A stretch of 64,000 bases of DNA, taken from positions 19,918-83,917 of the forward strand of contig DALYDD010000001.1 of the NCBI GenBank assembly GCA_031973395.1, given 5' to 3'. Below are positions 8,100-16,988 of the stretch, piece by piece. Within the stretch, counting starts at the first letter, position 1. The number at the start of each line of letters is the position of its first letter. Origin of the DNA: DALYDD01 sp031973395. GTDB taxonomy: Bacteria; Patescibacteriota; Minisyncoccia; Phycocordibacterales; CAIZLB01. The notes beneath the pieces are model-generated. The model was not told where the DNA came from. It did not search any database and was given only the letters and a program-made list of their open reading frames with translations. A program made the translations under genes and the position numbers.

Positions 8100-10604
8100 A
8101 TGCCCAAACACCTACCGCACCTCCTTTTTGCATACGTACTCCCAATTCTCCTGATCCTATGCTTTCTTCTACTCTTCAGCTTTAAATTTTTTGCCATATT
8201 CCAATCCCTGCCTTATATAACAGGCTACGACAATCCAACACATTTGGCGACCATTGAGGTATATACCAAGACCATTTTCCCTTCTCTTTGGGGATGGGTG
8301 CCAAACTGGTATGCAGGCATGCCCCTCCCCCTCTTTTATCCTCCTGCGGCATATTATCTAGGAAGCCTTCTTCTACCATTTTTTAGTTCTGCTGTTACTT
8401 TTTACAAAATATATTCATATCTTCTATATATCCTCGCAGCCATCGTCTCATTTATTGTTTTGAAAAAGATATTTTCAAAAGAGTTAGAACCTAATGAGCA
8501 CGAGAAGGCCAAGGTAGCAGGCGCCTCGAATGCCAAAAAATATCTTTCTATTTTTAGCAAGCAGATACCTGTCGTCCTGGCTGTTGTCACCATTTTTTCG
8601 TTTAACCCCGGTGCACCAAGCACAAATGCAATGTCTGATGGTATTTTGAGCCATCAATTCGCGATGATATGGCTCATAGTGGGCACATACTGCTTATTCA
8701 AACAAAAGCCTTTTTATTATGTGCTCAGCATCATTTCATGGATGATGATTATTTTGTCGAATACACATGCTTTTTTAACCGGCACTTTATTTTTGTTTTT
8801 TTTATGCCTCCTGTGGCCATTTGCATATCCAGATGGACAAAAGGCTCGGCAATTCTTTTTGCAGACTCGGCGTACAGTCCTGATTCACATCTCAGCCATT
8901 CTCGCATCAGCCTGTTGGGTTTTTCCAATGCTGGTATTTTACAGATTCTTTACCGGTATACACATAATGGATCCGAGCCTGAGCACCCGCTTCTTTGCTT
9001 CTTGTTGGATTATTTTGGTTGTCTCAGGATTAGGTATTTTTATCGCTAATTACGAAGACAAGCATAAGCTTCGTCAAATATATCTAGCAATATTCGCTTC
9101 ATTTGGTTTCTTATTTCTCATAGAAATAATCCAGCGAGTATGGCACACCAACCTCGGACTACCCATTCAATTATGGCGATGGTATGAGACCTTATTCTGG
9201 CTCTGTTCTATTCCGCTTTGCCACGTCTTTATCTTTTTTATAAAAAGAATTAAATACCTAAGTGTAGGTGTTTTATTATTGATTTGTATTATAACGGCAA
9301 TGCGGCATGTCAATTTTCATGCAATTTACGGCAATTATAGACAAGACCAGATCGACAGACTTGTTCAAAAAGTAGGAAGTGAAACCGGTGCGCACGACTT
9401 GGTATTGGTCCACGGTCGCGGCTATCCAGCTTTTACCAGACTTCGACAAATGACAATTGATGCGCGCCTAGGTGCCAATGGAAACAGCACAACATTTAGC
9501 AATCTTCGTGAATCGAGCATCAATGCGATATTTCTCCGCATCGCCAAGAAATTTGTTTCAAGAGCCGAAGAAGATTGGGCTTTGATAAATTTTGCTCAAA
9601 GCACCACCCTAAAGAAAAGCGATTTGGAGAGACAGGCTGCGCTGCTCGAATTTCTCGGAATTAAAAAGGTTGTTTTAAGCAATGACGACCTGTCCGCCCC
9701 AAGTGATGTAGTAGATATTACCTCTATAAAAAGTTACAAAATCGATAAATCGTTCCCTGGATTTTCTATCCTTACTTCCAAGAAAGAAATCTCTCGGGCA
9801 TCGTATATGCAAGGACCACTGACACTACTCTTCCTAAAGGACGGATTCAAAGACCGAGAAAAGATAGATCCGACATATACTCGATTTCAAGAAACTGCTT
9901 TTGAAAAAAGCCTCTACCGGAAATCAATATCTTTTGCTCCGAATAATCCACTCATAGAAAATAATGAGAAAGAAATCCTCCTCTCTAAATACATTGTCAT
10001 TGCAAATATACAAACAAAAGATATCGACAAGGTTATAGAGATTTTCCGTCGAGCACTAAAGACTAATCCAGAAAAAGTTATATATATACTCACAGAAGAC
10101 ACAATCGGGTACAAGACTCTTGCCAAAGTCTTTGCAGATAATAAACAAGTTCAATTCATACGCCCTATCAATGCCCGTTACCCATTTAATGAGACGGTTG
10201 ATGCCATAATTAAAAACGAAAAGAATCTCAAGGAATATCCGGCCACAGTAACTTTTATGGACAATGCCTTACATCTGCGTACCCCTACGAGCACGGCTTT
10301 CAAGACAAATAAAACACCTACAGATATATCAAATCAGAAATTTTGGTTTATTCGGCAAAGTTATTTTCCTGGCTGGAAAGCAATCAATAATAAAGCTGCA
10401 CAACCAGATACATACCTAGCGAGCCCTGGGTACACAATGGTTTTGCAAGACGACAATGCGCAGGAACTATCGCTTTATTTTGAGACGCCGCGCATCGTTA
10501 TCGTGAGTCATATCATAAGCCTCATTACCCTCCTATCCATCCTAGGCTATGCAATAGCCGCATATATCACATCGAAAAAGACATCTCCACACAGAAGCCT
10601 ATAA
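8100..10604 (+). CDS. Large polytopic membrane protein, PTPS-related / YfhO-like
   Basis: An 834-aa protein. About ten or more hydrophobic segments fill residues 10-410 and a final one lies near residue 805. The large soluble region between them (about 415-790) is probably extracytoplasmic. Near the N-terminus, YITGYDNPTHLATIE and then PNWYAGMPLPLFYPPAAYYL resemble the Asp-containing first loop of GT-C-fold glycosyltransferases and the family called 6-pyruvoyl-tetrahydropterin synthase-related. I infer a role in cell-surface glycan assembly. The ATG at 8100 is preferred because an ATG at 8090 is in another frame. No operon partner is evident; it follows the histidine kinase by 77 bp. Confidence 0.6.
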   Translation: MPKHLPHLLFAYVLPILLILCFLLLFSFKFFAIFQSLPYITGYDNPTHLATIEVYTKTIFPSLWGWVPNWYAGMPLPLFYPPAAYYLGSLLLPFFSSAVTFYKIYSYLLYILAAIVSFIVLKKIFSKELEPNEHEKAKVAGASNAKKYLSIFSKQIPVVLAVVTIFSFNPGAPSTNAMSDGILSHQFAMIWLIVGTYCLFKQKPFYYVLSIISWMMIILSNTHAFLTGTLFLFFLCLLWPFAYPDGQKARQFFLQTRRTVLIHISAILASACWVFPMLVFYRFFTGIHIMDPSLSTRFFASCWIILVVSGLGIFIANYEDKHKLRQIYLAIFASFGFLFLIEIIQRVWHTNLGLPIQLWRWYETLFWLCSIPLCHVFIFFIKRIKYLSVGVLLLICIITAMRHVNFHAIYGNYRQDQIDRLVQKVGSETGAHDLVLVHGRGYPAFTRLRQMTIDARLGANGNSTTFSNLRESSINAIFLRIAKKFVSRAEEDWALINFAQSTTLKKSDLERQAALLEFLGIKKVVLSNDDLSAPSDVVDITSIKSYKIDKSFPGFSILTSKKEISRASYMQGPLTLLFLKDGFKDREKIDPTYTRFQETAFEKSLYRKSISFAPNNPLIENNEKEILLSKYIVIANIQTKDIDKVIEIFRRALKTNPEKVIYILTEDTIGYKTLAKVFADNKQVQFIRPINARYPFNETVDAIIKNEKNLKEYPATVTFMDNALHLRTPTSTAFKTNKTPTDISNQKFWFIRQSYFPGWKAINNKAAQPDTYLASPGYTMVLQDDNAQELSLYFETPRIVIVSHIISLITLLSILGYAIAAYITSKKTSPHRSL

Positions 10605-10646
10605 ACATGCATTGGATTGCATGTACCCATATTCACAACACCAGAT

Positions 10647-11273
10647 TTAGATCCTCTTAATCCCAAGAACAAATCGATACTCACTATCTTTTATTTTCAC
10701 ATTAGACATATTGTCAGGCTGAACTTCAAGTAGGGTGATTTCCAAACCATTTACTTTTACCGATTGGCCAACTTCCAAAACATTTCCAGCAGTCACTAGC
10801 TCCGCTTTTGTATTTGGGTTTAACAAGCGCAAAGCGACACGAATCTTCCCCGCCCAAACACAATCTACATCAGAAGGACACCTGCTGTCTTCGAGCACCG
10901 CCCATGGATATATCAAAACTTGGTCAGCTACGCGAGTGCCACCAACAATGTGACCTTGAGATAAAGGAATTGAGATAGGGCTTTGATATCCAGTATTCTG
11001 CACCGGTTGTGATGGTTCATTTTGTCCCGAACCGTTCATATCATTCGCTCCAGTATTTGTAGTTGATGTTGGCAATTGAGAATTATGTAAAGCTTGAGTA
11101 GTCGAGGCAGTACTTGTCGCATAGATATCCGGTGGGATAGGCGGTTCTTCCGAAACTGTTTTGGACCCACTTTTAATGAAATACAAAATAAAAATTGCCA
11201 AAAGTGCGACAATGAGCACAATGACGAAAATAAACCTATTTGACCCATTCTTTTCCGGAGTCTTTGTTTCCAT
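10647..11273 (-). CDS. Membrane-anchored hypothetical protein with CPxxVxCVWAG motif
   Basis: A 208-aa protein. A single N-terminal anchor (residues 14-36, FIFVIVLIVALLAIFILYF) is followed by a Ser/Thr/Pro/Asn-rich linker of about 65 residues and then a small globular domain. That domain contains LEDSRCPSDVDCVWAGKIRV and ends in a beta-rich stretch. The motif DSRCPxxVxCVWAG is familiar from short secreted or lipoprotein domains of unknown function; the two cysteines probably form a disulfide. It is divergent from the phosphoesterase gene at 11304 with only 30 bp between starts, so the two share a compact promoter region with TATAAT-like boxes on each strand. Confidence 0.7.
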   Translation of the reverse strand: METKTPEKNGSNRFIFVIVLIVALLAIFILYFIKSGSKTVSEEPPIPPDIYATSTASTTQALHNSQLPTSTTNTGANDMNGSGQNEPSQPVQNTGYQSPISIPLSQGHIVGGTRVADQVLIYPWAVLEDSRCPSDVDCVWAGKIRVALRLLNPNTKAELVTAGNVLEVGQSVKVNGLEITLLEVQPDNMSNVKIKDSEYRFVLGIKRI

Positions 11274-11303
11274 AGCATAATTATAACAGGTATACTATTC
11301 AAT

Positions 11304-12326
11304 ATGAATCCTGATAAAAAAGTTCAGCTCTCCAGGGTCAAGATCGCCATTGCAGGCATTATTGTCTTGGCCCTTATTTTAAGCTACTTTTTCTTTCCTC
11401 TCGTCTTAAAACTATGGGTTGAAGTGACAAGTCCTACATTTACAGTCGTAGTCCTTCCCGATACCCAAAAATATAGCCGTTACCTTCCAGAAATCTTTTG
11501 CGAGCAAACGGAGTGGATTGTTGATAATCGCCGTAAAGAAAATATTATTTTTGCTGCCCACATGGGAGATATCGTCGATAGCTGGAGGAATTCGACAAAA
11601 GAGTGGGAGGTGGCATCATCTTGCATGAGTAAACTCGATGGCAAAGTCCCCTATAGTATTATTCCCGGCAATCACGATACCGATGCACCAGGTGGTCGCG
11701 ATACAGGTCTTACGACGTACAATACATATTTCCCCGTTTCTCGATATGATAAAAACTCTTGGTATAAAGGAAATTACAGAGAAAACGCAAATAATTATCA
11801 AATCATCGAAAAACTCGGAGTTCAATTTTTATTTCTAAATCTTGAAATTGAACCTTCTGATAATGCTCTCAAATGGGCAAATGGTGTAGCAAAGAAATAC
11901 CCTCGTGCATATATCATCGTATCAACACATAAATACCTACTCGAAGAATCTGGGAGAGACAAAACTCGGTATTATAGTGTAGCTGGCAATGTGGGCGAGC
12001 AAATCTGGGAAAAACTTATCAAGGATAACTGTAATATAGAGATGGTCTGGTCCGGACACTCCTATAGCAAAGATGGTGAGTTCATGCAGAATTCCGAAAA
12101 TGCTTGCGGTCAAAACGTACCTCAAATCCTCCAGGATTACCAAGGCCGTGAGAATGGCGGAAATGGCAAGCTTCGATTATATACATTCAATCTAAGGAAC
12201 GCGGAAATAAAAGTGCATACATATTCAACTCACACTAAAACTTCTGAGATCGACATCGATAGTGATTTTACAATTCCAATCAATTATAAATACCCGAGTA
12301 GAGTTTGGACCTTGTGGCCATTTTAA
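11304..12326 (+). CDS. Membrane-anchored calcineurin-like metallophosphoesterase
   Basis: A 340-aa protein. The N-terminal anchor (residues 13-36) has the hydrophobic core IAIAGIIVLALILSYFFFPLV. The catalytic domain shows the metal-ligand series of the family: VVLPDTQKY (block I, D-x-Q in place of D-x-H), AAHMGDIVDSW (GD block), IIPGNHDTD (GNHD block), VSTHKYL and WSGHSY. The substrate is unknown; such anchored enzymes usually act outside the membrane on nucleotides or phosphoesters. TATACT lies 7 bp before the ATG, so the message is probably leaderless. The gene ends 14 bp before the oppositely oriented pps-like gene. Confidence 0.88.
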   Translation: MNPDKKVQLSRVKIAIAGIIVLALILSYFFFPLVLKLWVEVTSPTFTVVVLPDTQKYSRYLPEIFCEQTEWIVDNRRKENIIFAAHMGDIVDSWRNSTKEWEVASSCMSKLDGKVPYSIIPGNHDTDAPGGRDTGLTTYNTYFPVSRYDKNSWYKGNYRENANNYQIIEKLGVQFLFLNLEIEPSDNALKWANGVAKKYPRAYIIVSTHKYLLEESGRDKTRYYSVAGNVGEQIWEKLIKDNCNIEMVWSGHSYSKDGEFMQNSENACGQNVPQILQDYQGRENGGNGKLRLYTFNLRNAEIKVHTYSTHTKTSEIDIDSDFTIPINYKYPSRVWTLWPF

Positions 12327-12340
12327 GAAAAACCAAGCTG

Positions 12341-14416
12341 CTAACTTTTAAGTATTGTGACAACCCCCAGATCTGCATCAACTTCTACGATGTCGCCGTC
12401 TTTGATTCGATCTGTTGCAATGCCCATACCGACAATACAAGGGATATCTAATTCTCTACTCACAATAGCCGCATGAGACATCATGCCACCCTGGTTTGTG
12501 ATAATTGCCGATGCTTTTTTACAAGCCATGAACAATTCAGGTGAAGTTGTATCTGTAACCAAAATACTTCCTTCGGGCATATGTTTAATGATTTCTGGAA
12601 GACGTTGAAACATATTATCTCCATACTTTATTACAGTAGCTCGACCTTTGGCTTTACCAGAATGCGCTACGATCCCTTTCAAAACGTTTCCTGAGTCATT
12701 TGTGGATTGACTAAAAAAATCATCAATAATTTTTTCAGAGATATCCCCATACAGATACCCAACACTCCCGGCATCTCCTTGCATTAGATATGACTTTAAC
12801 CTTTCCTGAACCATTTGCTCTGACAGCCTCTGGCCGTCACATAGAGCAAGTAGATCATTTGTTCCATAGGCCGAAACCTCATCTTTTGTTAAATTAAATT
12901 GAACGCCGATCTTCGTCATAAATTGCTTTCGATAAGAATCTGGTTGAAAAAACATTTTATTGACTTTAAGGCGGCTACCATTTTTAATTTCCTCAAAATC
13001 CTTTAGACTCTCCTTAATAACGTCATTTTCTTTAGATACTTTAAATGCTTCGTCAACGTAAAAGAATTCTGTTTTAGAGTAATGTTTAAAGTTTTCTGTC
13101 ATTTTCTTCAGGAATAAAACACAATCCTCTCTTGAAATCTCTTCATTGCATAAAATCGATTCAAACACCTTAAAAGCAGAATCATAGTAGCCAGTGATTT
13201 CTTTTTTAAATTCTTCAAAATTTTCTTTATTTCCAAATAATCCAACCCCCTCCTGCAAAGTTTTTTCTATTCTTTTTTTCGGAAGCCAACTTGTCCATTT
13301 ATTATGTGCAAAAGTGGTCAGACCATCTAAGTGTTTGTAATATTGAATAAACAAATCAGACATCAGGAAGGACATGCTATTACCCGAAAATAATTGTTGA
13401 TAATTTGAATAATCCAATTTGAGTAACTTTTGCTCAGATACCGCTACCTGTGTAGACAAGGTGGTAATCGGCCTACTCTGCACAATATAAAACTTACCTG
13501 CTTCATATGCCCATTCGATATCGCACGGGAAGCCATAATGTTTTTCAATAGTCATAATAATTTCAGATAATTCCAGAATCTGCGCTTCGGTCAGAACCTG
13601 AGCCTTCCCTTTTTCTCCCAAATCTCGCCACTCACTTCCCCCTTTTTCTACCTGGCCGTTTCCTGCATCTGCAATACGATATAAACCCTTCGCCTGCTCA
13701 GCTACATTGATATCAATGATTCGGCGAGGATCTTTTTCTACAACATAACTATCTGGAGTGATCTGCCCAGAGACAATGGCTTCGCCCAAGCCGAAACCCG
13801 CTTCAATAATAAGTTGATTATAATCCTCAGTAACTGGGTGCACAGAAAATGCAATACCGGAAACTTCTGACTCCACCATTTTCTGCACCACAACAGCAAC
13901 TGAAATTTTCGTATTATGTAGACCTTTTTCAAAACGATAGAAAATAGCGCGTGGTGTAAAAAGTGAAGCCCAACAATGCTTTACTTTTTCCAAGAGATCA
14001 ATTTCGGTTGTATTCAAATATGATTCCAGCTGCCCTGCCCAAGCATGATCCTTGCCATCCTCTGCAGTTGCAGATGACCTAACTGCTACGAATTGTGCGC
14101 CGAGTTCTGCAAAATTTTTCTCAATTTCAGCTTTAATATCCTGTGGCATTTCGCGTGACAGGATTAATTCTTTGATCGTTTCTGAAGCTTTTTCTACGGT
14201 ATGAATTTCGTGATGATTTACCGCATCAATAGCCGCATCTATTTCCTCCACGAGATTTGTCTCGCGGAGGAATTGCTCAAACGCTTGCGAGAGCACCACA
14301 AAACCCGGTGGCACAGGAATGCCAGCTTGGGTCATTTCCCCAAGTGAGGCACCCTTGCCTCCGGCTATAAGAGCATTGTCTTTGCCGAGTCTGGTGAAGT
14401 TTCGAATAAGTTCCAT
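12341..14416 (-). CDS. PEP synthase-like phosphotransferase without the PEP-binding barrel
   Basis: A 691-aa protein. The N-terminal ATP-grasp domain (residues 1-320) has the family start LGKDNALIAGGKGASLGEMT, then AVRSSATAEDGKDHAWAGQ and CDIEWAYEAGKFYIVQSRPI. A divergent helical middle region (about 340-570) follows. The protein ends with the swivelling phosphohistidine domain (NQGGMMSHAAIVSRELDIP, where His is the phosphate carrier). The C-terminal PEP/pyruvate TIM barrel of PpsA (normally about 790 aa) is absent. This order (ATP-grasp, helical insert, His domain) is that of rifampin phosphotransferases and related PEP-synthase-like proteins. It is last in an operon with gpm and pyk, so a role near pyruvate is tempting, but the acceptor is unknown. 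Confidence 0.75.
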   Translation of the reverse strand: MELIRNFTRLGKDNALIAGGKGASLGEMTQAGIPVPPGFVVLSQAFEQFLRETNLVEEIDAAIDAVNHHEIHTVEKASETIKELILSREMPQDIKAEIEKNFAELGAQFVAVRSSATAEDGKDHAWAGQLESYLNTTEIDLLEKVKHCWASLFTPRAIFYRFEKGLHNTKISVAVVVQKMVESEVSGIAFSVHPVTEDYNQLIIEAGFGLGEAIVSGQITPDSYVVEKDPRRIIDINVAEQAKGLYRIADAGNGQVEKGGSEWRDLGEKGKAQVLTEAQILELSEIIMTIEKHYGFPCDIEWAYEAGKFYIVQSRPITTLSTQVAVSEQKLLKLDYSNYQQLFSGNSMSFLMSDLFIQYYKHLDGLTTFAHNKWTSWLPKKRIEKTLQEGVGLFGNKENFEEFKKEITGYYDSAFKVFESILCNEEISREDCVLFLKKMTENFKHYSKTEFFYVDEAFKVSKENDVIKESLKDFEEIKNGSRLKVNKMFFQPDSYRKQFMTKIGVQFNLTKDEVSAYGTNDLLALCDGQRLSEQMVQERLKSYLMQGDAGSVGYLYGDISEKIIDDFFSQSTNDSGNVLKGIVAHSGKAKGRATVIKYGDNMFQRLPEIIKHMPEGSILVTDTTSPELFMACKKASAIITNQGGMMSHAAIVSRELDIPCIVGMGIATDRIKDGDIVEVDADLGVVTILKS

Positions 14417-14428
14417 GTACCATGCATC

Positions 14429-15127
14429 TTAGTTCGTAAACTTGAAAGTAGCAAACATTTGATTAAGTGTTTCAAATTCAGGGCGCAAATCTTTTTGCGT
14501 ATCAGAATCATCATCTGGGGCGACCCGATATTTAACAATATAACATTGGTTATTATGCATAATATGATATTCGCTTTCTATACTTCCTTTGATCACATCT
14601 TTCATGCCAAAAGATTCTTGGTTTTCTTTAACCACAGAAAAAGCATTGCCATTTATCATCTTTATTCCCGCCATTTTATTTGTGCCGGAAATATTCAGAC
14701 AATCTTTAATTATAAAATCTTTGTCTCGTGCGAAGATTTCAAAACTATAGTAGGCATTTTTGTCGGAATAAGTAAAGTGATCAATATTTGATACCTCATT
14801 TGAAATAATCGCGCTTTCAAATTTAAAACCGGGAGCAACTTTCATCTCATATTTATAAAGATCACTCACATGTGTTTTCCAATCAGCCCTGATGACAGGG
14901 TTTGTTTTTGTTGTATCAGTACTTTTCACTTGGTTTGGAGTTTGTGCGGAAGTAGAAGTAGAGACAGAGGCGCGCGTTGTCAAAGGATTTTCTGTAGAAC
15001 GAGTCCGTGTATCCTCTGCAGTATCATCCCCTTTGCTACCCATATAGGCATATATCCCTACCCCGAATAATACGATTGCAACAATCATCAACAAAGCAAT
15101 CACCGATCCTTTTTGTGAGTTTTCCAT
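14429..15127 (-). CDS. Membrane-anchored hypothetical protein in glycolytic operon
   Basis: A 232-aa protein. It has one N-terminal anchor (residues 9-30, VIALLMIVAIVLFGVGIYAY), a Thr/Ser-rich linker (about 35-85) and a C-terminal domain of about 145 residues with alternating strands, presumably outside the membrane. Two cysteines (IKDCLNISG and NNQCYIVKY) could form a disulfide. It lies 12 bp upstream of the pps-like gene and 27 bp downstream of pyk, so it is cotranscribed with them, though nothing in its sequence suggests a glycolytic role. No family recognised. Confidence 0.6.
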   Translation of the reverse strand: MENSQKGSVIALLMIVAIVLFGVGIYAYMGSKGDDTAEDTRTRSTENPLTTRASVSTSTSAQTPNQVKSTDTTKTNPVIRADWKTHVSDLYKYEMKVAPGFKFESAIISNEVSNIDHFTYSDKNAYYSFEIFARDKDFIIKDCLNISGTNKMAGIKMINGNAFSVVKENQESFGMKDVIKGSIESEYHIMHNNQCYIVKYRVAPDDDSDTQKDLRPEFETLNQMFATFKFTN

Positions 15128-15154
15128 GATGTAAGTATATCAAGTAAAAAAACC

Positions 15155-15973
15155 TTATTCTGTTATTTTCTGCAAGTGATTAAAAACAGCCTCTTTTTTT
15201 AGATGGTTTTCTGCCTCCAAGACAATTTTTTCCATAACAGCCACAGCTTCTATGGGATATTTCCCATTTGCGGTTTCTTCTGACAACATCACACAGTCAG
15301 CCCCTTCGAGGATCGCTTCTACAACATCTGTTACTTCTGCGCGCGTAGGCTCTTGGCTATTTGTCATAGAAAGCATCATTTGAGTTGCAACGATCACCGG
15401 TTTCCCAACCATTTTACATTTTGAAACAATGTCTGCTTGAACAAAGGGAACTTTTTCTATTGGAATATTATTACCCAAGTCTCCCCGTGCAACCATGACT
15501 GCATCTGCCGAACTGATGATTTCGTCTAAATTTTCAAGGGCGATTGCTCTCTCTATCTTTGCAATCACTTTTTGCTTCCCGCCATTCTCTTTTATGATTT
15601 CCTGGCACTTGATGACATCTTGTGATGTAGCAACAAACGAAACTGCGATGTAATCGACTCCGTGTAGCACACCAAACTTTATTAATTCAATATCGTGTTC
15701 TGTGATCGCACTCATAGAATCATGATCATATGTGTGGCCATTCGCACCCTGGATTCTTGGACCTGGCAAATCTTGAATGATCGGGATCAGGACACCCTTT
15801 TCCTTTTCTAACTTGCGAATATTGGCAATATGCTGAGCGTGACTATCTAAAGTATTCCATGAGAAATTTAGCCTAATAGCTCCCAATTTTTTTTCAAACA
15901 TTTCGTTTATAATTTCAGAAGAAAACGAACTTGGTCCCAGCGTTGCAATGATTTGTGCCTGTGCTTTTAACAT
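15155..15973 (-). CDS. pyk: Minimal pyruvate kinase lacking B and C domains
   Basis: 272 aa against about 470-590 for usual pyruvate kinases. The (beta/alpha)8 A domain is recognisable throughout: IIATLGPSSF, AIRLNFSWN (usual RxNFSHG), IIQDLPGPRIQG, the catalytic Lys and metal-ligand block VIAKIERAIALENLDEII, ADAVMVARGDLGNNIP, VATQMMLSMTNSQEPTRAE and VMLSEETANGKYP. The B (lid) domain is cut to a short loop after PGPRIQG (NGHTYDHDSMSAITEHD). The regulatory C domain is absent: the protein ends about 20 residues after the last A-domain helix. Catalytic residues are largely kept, so it may transfer phosphate from PEP without allosteric control. It is 12 bp downstream of gpm. Confidence 0.85.
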   Translation of the reverse strand: MLKAQAQIIATLGPSSFSSEIINEMFEKKLGAIRLNFSWNTLDSHAQHIANIRKLEKEKGVLIPIIQDLPGPRIQGANGHTYDHDSMSAITEHDIELIKFGVLHGVDYIAVSFVATSQDVIKCQEIIKENGGKQKVIAKIERAIALENLDEIISSADAVMVARGDLGNNIPIEKVPFVQADIVSKCKMVGKPVIVATQMMLSMTNSQEPTRAEVTDVVEAILEGADCVMLSEETANGKYPIEAVAVMEKIVLEAENHLKKEAVFNHLQKITE

Positions 15974-15985
15974 ATTTTCTTTAAT

Positions 15986-16630
15986 TTATGCATGAACAAT
16001 AGAATCTGTCTTTTTAATATCTTTTGAAATCATATGGCCCTCGTCATCAAGATCGTAGATAACTACTGCTCCAAATAACATTTCGATGTTTTTAACCTGA
16101 TCGTCTGGAACTTTTTCGATATACTTCATAAGCGCACGGATAGCATTTCCATGTGACACCATAAGGACATTACTACCTTGCCGGAGATGCGGCAAAATTG
16201 TATTACAAAAGAAAGGGACCGTTCTCTTATAGACCATCTCTAGTGTCTCACCATTTGGTACTGGATAATTCCACTCTCTCCTTACAGCATTCCAACCATC
16301 TTCTCCTAGAATCTTTTCCATTTCCCATTTATTTTTTCCCGTATAGTCTCCATAGTCACGTTCATTTAGTGCCGCTGAATGTTCTACAGGAACATGAAAT
16401 TGACCTTTTGCCTCTAACATAGAAGAAAGAGTTTCTATTGAACGCACCTGCATTGAAGCAAAAGCATAATCAATTTTGAATTCTTTAATTAAAAGACCCA
16501 TCTCTTCAGACTTCTTAAAACCATACTCCGTTAAATGCCTATCTCGAATCCCTGTCCAAAGACCTTTGTGATTCCAGTCTGATTCGTGATGCCTTACTAC
16601 TATAAATTTTCCCGGCTTTAATTCATTCAT
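15986..16630 (-). CDS. gpmA: 2,3-bisphosphoglycerate-dependent phosphoglycerate mutase
   Basis: A 214-aa histidine-phosphatase-fold protein. The catalytic block reads FIVVRHHESDWNHKGLWTG, where the usual RHG is RHH. LTEYGFKKSEEMG, ALNERDYGDYTGKNK (Glu acid/base region), PVPNGETLEMVYKR and the second catalytic His in VLMVSHGNAIRALMKY complete the dPGM pattern. It interconverts 3- and 2-phosphoglycerate. First gene of a four-gene minus-strand operon (gpm, pyk, anchored protein, pps-like) with gaps of 12-27 bp. A bidirectional terminator and tRNA-Asp lie upstream. Confidence 0.92.
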   Translation of the reverse strand: MNELKPGKFIVVRHHESDWNHKGLWTGIRDRHLTEYGFKKSEEMGLLIKEFKIDYAFASMQVRSIETLSSMLEAKGQFHVPVEHSAALNERDYGDYTGKNKWEMEKILGEDGWNAVRREWNYPVPNGETLEMVYKRTVPFFCNTILPHLRQGSNVLMVSHGNAIRALMKYIEKVPDDQVKNIEMLFGAVVIYDLDDEGHMISKDIKKTDSIVHA

Positions 16631-16680
16631 TTGTATTTAAATAGATAATACCACAGTTCCACCGTCCCATCACTCTACAG

Positions 16681-16709
16681 AAAAACACCCATATGAGATG
16701 GGTGTTTTT
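16681..16709. terminator. Bidirectional terminator between tRNA-Asp and gpm
   Basis: AAAAACACCCAT, ATGAG, ATGGGTGTTTTT: a perfect stem with A and T runs. It lies just downstream of tRNA-Asp on the minus strand. Confidence 0.85.
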
Positions 16710-16715
16710 CTTTTG

Positions 16716-16787
16716 CGCGGCTGATGGGTGCTGACCCCACGGCCTCTCCCGTGACAGGGGAGTGCTCTACCGTTGAGCTACAGCCGC
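16716..16787 (-). tRNA. tRNA-Asp(GTC) with non-standard T-loop
   Basis: 72 nt. Acceptor GCGGCTG pairs with CAGCCGC, discriminator G73. The D arm is normal (GCTCAACGGTAGAGC). The anticodon stem is CTCCC/GGGAG with loop CTGTCAC, anticodon GTC. The T stem GTGGG/CCCAT encloses loop GTCAGCA instead of the usual TTCRANT. The 3' CCA is not encoded. Confidence 0.85.
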
Positions 16788-16916
16788 ATTTTATTTTTGC
16801 TTCCCCACCCTCTTTCTGGCTAGAAATAACGGTGATGTGAGACCATTATACATAAAATCATATATTTTCAAAGAGTCCGACCGTGCAAACTGTAGCCTAA
16901 AAAGTAAAGCAAAAGC

Positions 16917-16967
16917 CGCCGATCCCCACCCTCTCACACATAATGTGAGGGTGAAGCTCGGCGGCTG
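16917..16967 (-). terminator. Terminator of the NMP-kinase-like cassette
   Basis: On the minus strand a long stem (GCCGCCGA with TCGGCGGC outside, CACCCTCACA with TGTGAGAGGGTG inside, loop TTATG) is followed by TTTTGCTTT. It is GC-rich, unlike the A/T-run terminators of neighbouring operons. Confidence 0.7.
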
Positions 16968-16988
16968 GGTGCAATAGTAGGTTTCAAA

